Source: JACVRW01 sp963835705
GTDB lineage: Bacteria; Actinomycetota; Thermoleophilia; Solirubrobacterales; Thermoleophilaceae
Length of the DNA stretch: 64,000 nucleotides
Direction of reading: 5' to 3'
NCBI GenBank assembly: GCA_963835705.1
Contig: CAWIGR010000014.1
Span: 95,543 to 159,542 of the forward strand
This document shows, piece after piece, positions 58,263 through 64,000 of this stretch. How positions within the stretch are numbered: position 1 is the stretch's first letter; every line of letters begins with the position of its first letter. The notes below the pieces were generated by a model. The model saw only the letters and a program-made list of their open reading frames with translations. It did no database searches and was not told the origin of the DNA. Made by a program: the position numbers and the translations under genes.

Positions 58263-58770
58263 GATGCCGTATACGGTATCAGCTCGACCAGCTCGAACTC
58301 GAGCTTCCCGGCCTCGGCACGGGCCATCCCCATCGTGTGCGCGGGGCGCGGCGGCGCTCGGTCGGGCTGCCCGGGATTGAAGATCTGGAAGCCGTCGCCG
58401 GCCCGCTCGATGCAGAGGCAGGTGGGAGTGGCCGAACACCACCGCGTCGGCCCGGTCGCTCGAAGCGGCGGCGCATGCGCTCGAGGCGGCCGCGGCGCGG
58501 GCCGGCGTCGTGGACCATGGCGATCCGCGCACCGCCGGCCTCCACCACCCGCTCGGCGGGGAGCAGCCGGCGCAGCTCGGCGGTGTCCATGTTGCCGTGC
58601 ACGGCGGCCAGCGGCGGGCCGATCGCCTCGAGCTCGCGCAGCACCTCGACGGTCATCAGGTCGCCCGCGTGGAGCAGGAGGTCGGCCGCCTCGATCCGCT
58701 CCACGCAGGCGTCCGGCAGCCGCCGGCCGCCGCGCGGCATGTGCGTGTCTGCGATCACCGCGATGACCAT
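58259..58770 (-). CDS. YfcE/MJ0936-type metallophosphoesterase (several frame breaks)
   Basis: About 170 residues of calcineurin-like phosphodiesterase fold: IAVIADTHMPRGGRRLP (D-x-H), LLLHAGDLMTVEVLREL (GD), AAVHGNMD (GN-x-D), IAMVHDAGPRRGRLERM and, in another frame, ADAVVFGHSHLPLHR (GHSH). At least two shifts occur between 58380 and 58460. Metal ligands are all present once frames are joined, so the enzyme is probably intact in the organism. ATG 58770. Substrate unknown. Confidence 0.78.
58263..58280. promoter_or_regulatory. 18-bp near-perfect palindrome before the HTH gene
   Basis: GATGCCGTA-TACGGTATC: two nine-base arms, one mismatch, immediately upstream of ATG 58262. It overlaps the last codons of the phosphoesterase gene. 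Position and symmetry suit an autoregulatory operator for the XRE protein. Confidence 0.4.
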
Positions 58771-58795
58771 GCCCGGACTACACTCAACCGCACTC

Positions 58796-58867
58796 GCGCC
58801 CGTAGCTCAGTGGATAGAGCGTGCCCTCCGGAGCGGAAGGTCGCAGGTTCAAATCCTGCCGGGCGCG
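58796..58867 (+). tRNA. tRNA-Arg (anticodon CCG)
   Basis: Acceptor GCGCCCG / CGGGCGC, D-arm GCTC-AGTGGATA-GAGC, anticodon loop CTCCGGA, T-arm GCAGG-TTCAAAT-CCTGC; CCA is not encoded. At 72 bases it is one short, and the 5' side of the anticodon stem (GTGCC) does not pair with GCGGA. Restoring TCCGC would pair perfectly, so a base has probably been lost or misread here. Confidence 0.88.
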
Positions 58868-58906
58868 TACAGGCTCGCAGTCCGGGGCGGTGCCTCGGTG
58901 CCAATA

Positions 58907-59999
58907 TCAGCGCTCGACCCTGAAGGCCGCCCGCTTGACCGCTCCGCCGGTCCCGAGGGCATCGCGCGGGGCGGCCAGGAGCCGGTAGCGACCGGGCGGC
59001 AGGCGCCTACCGCCGATTCGGCCCGCGAAGCGGAAGCTCGCCGCCCCGGGCCCGGCGGAGCGCTTGAAGCTCCCGCGCACGGGCACCCAGCGCACGCACG
59101 CCGTGCGGTGTTGCGTCTCGCGGCTCGGCCTCACGCACTGCCCCCGCTCCTCCGGCCGGGAGCGACCGCTCCACCCGAAAGCGCGTGGTAGCTGCCTCGC
59201 TGAGCTGGTAGCTCACCCTCGTGCCGGGCCGCGGCCCGCCGCCGCCCACGGCTCGCGTGGGAAACGCCCGCGGTAGGAGCCGAAGGCGCGTCAGCGAGGG
59301 TGGGCGCTGCGCCACGATCAGCGGCTCGAGCCGGGCGTCCATGACCACGGAGTTGCGCCCAGCGGCCGAGGGCAGGTGCAGCTCGGAGTTCAACGCGTCG
59401 CCGAAGGGTGGGTTGCAGTTGCTGGTCGCCGGCAGCTCGACGGAGTTGTTCACCAGGGTCAGCCGACCGGTGCTCTCGTCATAGCCGCTGCCGGCGATCG
59501 GGGCCGTCGGCGGCGGCGGGCTGGTGGGCCCTGTCGTCAGCGTGAGCGCGACCGGGCTGGCCTCCGAGCCCACACCGCAGTCGGGCCCGAAGTCGAAGCT
59601 CTGGCTCTGCAGCCTCGCCCAGAACTGCACGTGGATCGAACCCTGTCCCGTCACCGGGTTGAGCGAGCCGGTCGCGTCGCTCGTGGGAACGAATGTGATC
59701 GTGTACGTGCCGCTTCCGTAGGTCTCGTCCGTGTATGTGACCGGAGGAAAGGCGAGGCCCGCCCGCGGGACGTGCACCGCTCCACCGGCCGAGATCGTGC
59801 CGCCGCGGACGGCGGAGAACGCCACGCCGTGGACGCTGCCCGCGCCGCCACCGCCGATCCGCACAACCATGTCGGTGACGACCGCGCCGAAGACGCCGGG
59901 GTTCCCGACCGTCGGCGCCGCGGCAGGCGCCGCTCCCGCGCAAGCGAGGGCGAGCGCAGAACACAGCGAGGCGGCAGTGAGCAGGCGAACGGGTCGCAT
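58907..59999 (-). CDS. secreted protein of unknown function (one frame break)
   Basis: About 363 residues. Signal peptide RPVRLLTAASLCSALALACA, cut near AAPA. The middle is beta-rich with Gly/Ser/Thr strands (FGAVVTDMVVRIGGGGAGSV, SGTYTITFVPTSDATGSL). The C-terminal module (FRFAGRIGGRRLPPGRYRLL, ending KRAAFRVER) is a repeat-like tail common in secreted Thermoleophilia proteins, with a LPPGRYRL signature. A frame shift near 59130 separates it. Function unknown. Confidence 0.65.
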
Positions 60000-60007
60000 A
60001 GGGCACG

Positions 60008-60416
60008 CTAGCGTCGACCGGAAGGTAGCGCTACGAGGGTCGGCGTGAGAGGCAGCGACAGGATGTTCCCGGCCGGGTCCTTGAACCAGGCGATGTACGG
60101 GGCCGCGGCGGGAGATGCCCTTCTCGTCCTGCTCCATCCCCTCGTAGCGCTCGAGCTCCACGCCGCGGGCGGTCAGCCCGTCGACGGCCGCGTCGATGTC
60201 GTCGACCTCGAAGTTGAGGATCGTGTAGCTGCCTGGCGCGAAGGTCGGGCTGACGTAGACGAGCGTGTCGCGGCCGCCGGCGAGGTGCAGCGTCATCAGG
60301 TGCCGCTCCTCGTCCATCATGCTCGTCCGCAGCCCGAGCGTGTCGCCGTAGAACTCCTCCGCCCTGTCCATGTCGTCGACCGCGAAGCCGCTGTATGCCT
60401 TGGCGTCGGCGAGCAT
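60008..60416 (-). CDS. VOC superfamily protein (one frame break)
   Basis: About 135 residues. AYSGFAVDDMDRAEEFYGDT and LGLRTSMMDEERHLMTLHL form the first glyoxalase module; ILNFEVDDIDAAVDGLTARG and, in another frame, YIAWFKDPAGNILSL the second. The shift lies near 60112. ATG 60416 overlaps the sigma-factor stop by one base (TGATG), so the two are coupled. Substrate unknown. Confidence 0.8.
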
Positions 60417-61541
60417 CAGTCGTCCAGCCGTCCCGGCAGTCCGAAGCGCCCGAAGAACGCCTCGACCCAGTCGACGTCCACGGGCTGCTCGGGCCAGCGC
60501 ACGTAGTAGTCGGGATCCTCGCCGCGCGTCGAGCGGCAGATGAAGGACGTGATCTCCTTGATCCGCCGGTCCTCGCCCACGGTGAGCACGTCGAGCGCGA
60601 AGGGCAGGTGCGTCGCCTCGCCGGGGTGCCAGCAGTACGAGCCGACCGCGGGCTGGCCGTTCGCCCGGGCCGGCACGTGGCGCCACTGCCAGTCGCCCGA
60701 CAGCGGCCCGTAGCGAAGGAAGCCCTCGAGCTCCTCGGGCCCGGTGAACCAGGCCGCGAGCGGGGGCATCGACCAGGCGGCGTCCTCGGCAAGCATCGAC
60801 ACCACCCTGTCCACGTCGCCGTGCCGCATCGCGTCCATGTAGCCCTCCACGACGTCGCGGAGGCCGTCGTCGCCGAGCGCGCGCACCGTGGCCTGCTGGC
60901 TCTCCTCGGGGAGCCGCTCGTCGACCGTCTTTCGGGCGCGCTGGAGCGCGCTGTTCACCGAGGCGACCGTCGTCTCGAGCGACTCGGCCGTCTCCTGCGC
61001 AGAGAAGCCGAGCACCTCGCGCAGGATCAGCGCGGCGCGCTGGTTGGCGAGGCAGGTATTGAAGCGCGGCCACGAACGCCAGCTCGACGCTCTCGCGCAA
61101 CTCGTAGCGGGCCTCGGGCGCGGCGTAGCCGTCCTCCAGGCCAAGCCCCTGGTCGGGGTAGGGCTCCACCCAGGTCGCCTCGATCGGCGGCATGCCGATG
61201 CCCTGGTCGTGCGGGTCGAAGGACGGCCCGTAGTCGAGCGGGAGCACGCGCTTCGGCCGGCGCGCGATCAGGTTCAGGGAGGTGTTGGTGGCGATCGTGT
61301 AGAGCCAGGAGCGCAGCGAGCTGCGGCCCTCGAACTTCGCCAGCGCGCGCCAGGCGCGCAGCATCGCCTCCTGAAGGGCGTCCTCGGCGTCGTGGACCGA
61401 GCCGACCATGCGGTAGCAGTGGGCCTGCAGCTCGCCGTGGTAGGGCTCGACCAGCCGCGTGAAGGCGCCTTCGTCGCCGCCGCGAGCCGCCTCGAGCAGC
61501 TCCTGGTCGTGGATCGCCGCGGTTGTGGAGCGGGTAGCCAT
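60416..61541 (-). CDS. ECF RNA polymerase sigma factor with SnoaL-like C-terminal domain (one frame break)
   Basis: About 374 residues. Region 2: YRMVGSVHDAEDALQEAMLR, AWRALAKFEGRSSLRSWLYT. Region 4 (in the second frame): ANQRAALILREVLGFSAQET, then SVNSALQRARKTVDERL. The last 130 residues form a SnoaL-like domain (YMDAMRHGDVDRVVSMLAED) known to regulate such sigma factors internally. The shift lies near 61050 (one extra C in LP-R-NQRAAL). Matches the TIGR02960-type group. ATG 61541 has TAACCT eight bases upstream. No anti-sigma gene is adjacent. Confidence 0.88.
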
Positions 61542-61549
61542 AACCCGCC

Positions 61550-61555
61550 AGGTTA
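61550..61555 (-). promoter_or_regulatory. candidate -10 box (TAACCT) of the sigma-factor gene
   Basis: Minus-strand TAACCT eight bases before ATG 61541; no Shine-Dalgarno in between. Confidence 0.35.
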
Positions 61556-61627
61556 GACCCCGCGAGCGACTGTTTCTCATCGGCCGCGATGAGTTTGCGG
61601 CCACGCCGTGGTCTATGGGCCACGACG

Positions 61628-61990
61628 ATGCGGCGGTCCCCTTCAAATCCGGTGGTCCACCTCGAGCTCCACACCGGTGACCTGCAGCGCGCGCGCGCCT
61701 TCTACGCGGAGCTCTTCGGCTGGCGGCCGGAGCAGATCCACGCGCGCGAGGGCACCTACGAGGCGCTCGAGATGGGCGGCCCGGTCGGCGGCGGCATCGT
61801 CGAGTGCCCCACGGAGCGCCCGGTCTGGCTGCCCTACGTCGAGGTCGACCGGATCGGGGTGGCGACCGAGCGTGCCCGCCGGCTCGGCGGCTCGGTCCTG
61901 CTCGGTCCGCGCGAGGGGCCGGCGGGCTGGCGCAGCGTGGTCGCGACCCCGGCCGGAGGGGAGATAGCGTTCTGGCAGCAGAAGCGATGA
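61628..61990 (+). CDS. VOC superfamily protein
   Basis: 120 residues. VVHLELHTGDLQRARAFYAE and LFGWRPEQIHAREGTYEALE start it; YVEVDRIGVATERARRLGGS and VATPAGGEIAFWQQ end it. Glyoxalase-fold, substrate unknown. ATG 61628 gives the usual N-terminus; an in-frame ATG at 61589 is possible. The stop overlaps the next gene (ATGA). Confidence 0.8.
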   Translation: MRRSPSNPVVHLELHTGDLQRARAFYAELFGWRPEQIHAREGTYEALEMGGPVGGGIVECPTERPVWLPYVEVDRIGVATERARRLGGSVLLGPREGPAGWRSVVATPAGGEIAFWQQKR

Positions 61991-62523
61991 AGCCGCTCTA
62001 CTTCACCGATTCCGACGAGGCCAACGCGCTGATCGGCTCGGACCCGATGGCGCTGGTGGTGGGCTTCGCGCTCGACCAGAGGGTGACCGTGCGCAAGGCG
62101 TTCGAGGGGCCGCTGGCGCTGAAGCAGCGGCTCGGCGCGATCGACGCCGACACGCTGGCGTCCGCGGAGCTCGAGCCGGTCTTCATGGCGCGACCGCCGA
62201 TCCACCGCTACCCGAAGGTGATGGCCAAGCGCATCCACGAGCTCGCGGTGCACCTGCGCGACCGCTACGACGGCGACGCCGCGCGCGTCTGGACCAGCGC
62301 CGCGGACGCGGACGAGCTGCGCGCCAACCTGATGGGCCTGCCCGGCTTCGGCGAGATGAAGGTCAAGGGGCTCGGCGCCGTGCTCGCCAAGCACTTCGAC
62401 GTGGCCGCGGCACGGGAGCTGGTGCCGTGGCACCCCACGCTGGGAGACGTCGACTCGCCCCAGGCGCTCGACGACTACGAGGCCGAGAAGCGAATTCACA
62501 AGGCGGACTGGGCGCGGCGATGA
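61987..62523 (+). CDS. HhH-GPD-type base-excision repair family protein
   Basis: 178 residues with a helix-hairpin-helix (NLMGLPGFGEMKVKGLGAVL) and the upstream helical part FALDQRVTVRKAFEGPLALK and HRYPKVMAKRIHELAVHL. Belongs to the actinobacterial HhH-GPD family of uncharacterised glycosylase-like proteins; the usual catalytic Lys/Asp pattern is not obvious. ATG 61987 overlaps the VOC gene stop (ATGA). Confidence 0.82.
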   Translation: MKPLYFTDSDEANALIGSDPMALVVGFALDQRVTVRKAFEGPLALKQRLGAIDADTLASAELEPVFMARPPIHRYPKVMAKRIHELAVHLRDRYDGDAARVWTSAADADELRANLMGLPGFGEMKVKGLGAVLAKHFDVAAARELVPWHPTLGDVDSPQALDDYEAEKRIHKADWARR

Positions 62524-62553
62524 GTTTCCGGTGGCCGCGTGGTCTGTACGACC

Positions 62554-64000
62554 ATGACCACCGAAACGACCAACGACGCAAGGCGCTGGCTCGCCCTATA
62601 CGTGCTGTGCGGCGGGATGCTGATGATCGTGCTGGACGCCACGATCGTGAACGTCGCGCTCCCCTCGATCCAGGACGACCTGGGCTTCTCCCAGAGCGGA
62701 CTCGCGTGGGTCGTGAACGCCTACCTGATCGCGTTCGGCGGCCTGCTCCTGCTGGCGGGGCGGCTTGGTGACCTGATCGGCCAGCGGCGGGTGTTCCTCG
62801 CCGGGCTGGCGGTGTTCACCGTCGCGTCGCTCGTCTGCGCGCTGGCGCAGAGCCAGGGCGTGCTGATCGGCGCGCGCTTCGTGCAGGGCGCCGGCGGCGC
62901 CGTCGCCTCGGCGGTGATCCTCGGGATGATCGTGACGATGTTCCCCGAGCCGCGCGAGCAGGCGAAGGCGATCGGCGTCTACAGCTTCGTGGCCTCGGCC
63001 GGGGCGTCGATCGGGCTGCTGGCGGGCGGCGTGCTGACCGAGGCGATCAACTGGCACTGGATCTTCTTCGTGAACGTGCCGATCGGCGTGGCGATCGCGC
63101 TTCTGGCGCTGCGCGTGGTCGAGCACCGCGAGGGCATCGGGCTCGAGCCGCGGCGCGGACATGCCCGGCGCGGTGCTGCTCACCGCCGGGCTGATGCTGG
63201 GCGTCTACTCGCTGCTCGAGGCCGGCGAGCAGGGCTGGGGCTCGATCCAGACGCTCGGCCTGGGCGGCGTCTCGCTCGCACTGCTGGCGGCGTTCGTCGT
63301 CCGTCAGGCGCGCATCGAGAACCCGCTGATGCCGCTGCGGCTGTTCCGCTCGCGGGACGTGAGCGCGGCGAACGTGGTGATGGGCCTGCTGGTCGTGGGG
63401 TTCTTCGGGATGTTCTTCCTCGGGGCGCTCTACATGCAGGGCATCCTCGGCTACAGCGCACTCGAGGTCGGGCTGGCCTTCCTTCCCTCGTGCATCGTGA
63501 TGGGCACGCTGTCGCTCGGCTATGCGGAGAAGCTGATCATGGGCATCGGCCCGAAGGCCACGCTGGTGGCGGGGCTCGGCTCCGCCGCGGCCGGGCTGGT
63601 GCTCTTCTCGCGCGCCCCGGTGGACGCGAAGTACCTGACCGAGATCGCACCGGTGATGCTGCTGCTCGGCGCCGGCGCGGGCCTGGCGTTCCCGGCCCTG
63701 ATGACGCTGGCGATGTCCGGCGCGACCCCGAGCGACGCCGGGCTCGCCTCCGGCCTCGTCAACACGACCGTCCAGGTGGGCGGCGCGGTCGGCCTGGCCG
63801 TGCTGGCGACGCTCTCGACCTCGCGCGCCGAGGCGCTGAGGGCCGACGGCGAGTCGGTGGCGGCCGCGCTGAACGGCGGCTATCACCTGGCGTATCTGGT
63901 CGGGGCGGCGCTGACCGCGGTGGCGATCGTGGTGGCGCTTGTGGTGCTGCGCACCGGCGAGCAGACCGCGGAAGCGGCCCACGCCGAGCCGGCCTACGAC
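62554..64000 (+). CDS. MFS multidrug transporter, DHA2/EmrB type (cut by window edge; one frame break)
   Basis: 14-helix drug:H+ antiporter. IVLDATIVNVALPSIQDDLG is the helix-1 signature and LLLAGRLGDLIGQRRVF motif A; QGAGGAVASAVILGMI and SFVASAGASIGLLAGGVL (motif C) follow, then NWHWIFFVNVPIGV. A one-base loss near 63163 shifts the frame before MPGAVLLTAGLMLGVYSLLE. The sequence is still open at 64000, near the expected C-terminus. ATG 62554. Likely exporter; substrate unknown. Confidence 0.9.
   Translation, partial: MTTETTNDARRWLALYVLCGGMLMIVLDATIVNVALPSIQDDLGFSQSGLAWVVNAYLIAFGGLLLLAGRLGDLIGQRRVFLAGLAVFTVASLVCALAQSQGVLIGARFVQGAGGAVASAVILGMIVTMFPEPREQAKAIGVYSFVASAGASIGLLAGGVLTEAINWHWIFFVNVPIGVAIALLALRVVEHREGIGLEPRRGHARRGAAHRRADAGRLLAARGRRAGLGLDPDARPGRRLARTAGGVRRPSGAHREPADAAAAVPLAGRERGERGDGPAGRGVLRDVLPRGALHAGHPRLQRTRGRAGLPSLVHRDGHAVARLCGEADHGHRPEGHAGGGARLRRGRAGALLARPGGREVPDRDRTGDAAARRRRGPGVPGPDDAGDVRRDPERRRARLRPRQHDRPGGRRGRPGRAGDALDLARRGAEGRRRVGGGRAERRLSPGVSGRGGADRGGDRGGACGAAHRRADRGSGPRRAGLR

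Noticed and set aside
59007..61646. 879-codon minus-strand frame read as one fusion
   Set aside because: It runs through three separate genes (sigma factor, VOC, secreted protein), linked only because indels shift frames.

Overview
The window is high-GC DNA, almost fully coding, with dense operons whose genes often overlap by four bases. I infer an actinobacterium, most likely class Thermoleophilia. The reasons are an actinobacterial-type integration host factor (mihF), DUF3052, a DUF1707-FHA protein, DUF503 in the nusA-infB cluster, PyrR-type pyr control, and RNase Y together with RNase J. This assignment rests on gene content only; no database search was possible.

Layout. 1-18.1 kb is mostly minus strand: a partial penicillin-acylase-family gene, miaA, a divergent lipoprotein gene, then (reading leftwards from the right) ftsK-rodZ-cinA-thpR-methyltransferase-kinase-like-VOC, recA (carrying an intein), recX, rny, a DUF1089 gene and miaB. 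18.2-21.0 kb is plus strand: a two-component pair and a secreted repeat protein. 21.0-23.9 kb (minus) holds rnj, dapA and a small Pro-rich gene. 24.0-25.1 kb (plus) holds DUF3052 and DUF1707-FHA. 25.1-40.7 kb (minus) is a long information-processing block: dtd, then rimP-nusA-ylxR-infB-DUF503-rbfA-nrnA-truB-ribF, then rpsO, two redox genes, pnp, an M16 peptidase, dapB, and a DsbA/VKOR pair. 40.7-42.7 kb (plus) carries a hypothetical gene and a CapA-like gene. 42.7-45.5 kb (minus) is mihF-gmk-rpoZ-coaBC-TPR. 45.7-54.6 kb (minus) is a complete pyr operon, pyrR-pyrB-pyrC-carA-carB-pyrK-pyrD, with a PyrR-binding hairpin in its leader. 54.6-64 kb is more accessory: gene remnants, secreted proteins, rnz next to a helix-turn-helix/nucleotidyltransferase pair, tRNA-Arg, an ECF sigma factor with a SnoaL-like tail, VOC proteins, an HhH-GPD protein and an MFS exporter cut by the window edge.

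Regulation visible in the sequence: an intrinsic terminator with a competing antiterminator just ahead of rimP-nusA-infB; a PyrR loop overlapping the pyrR ribosome-binding site; and a repeated promoter layout in which a TAnnnT -10 box lies only 6-9 bases before the start codon, implying leaderless transcripts.

Quality warning: more than fifteen genes, including essential ones (miaA, dapA, nusA, carA, pyrC, pyrD), are broken by single-base reading-frame shifts, most leaving one extra base. This looks like residual sequencing error rather than gene decay. Such genes are given as one feature spanning the shift.
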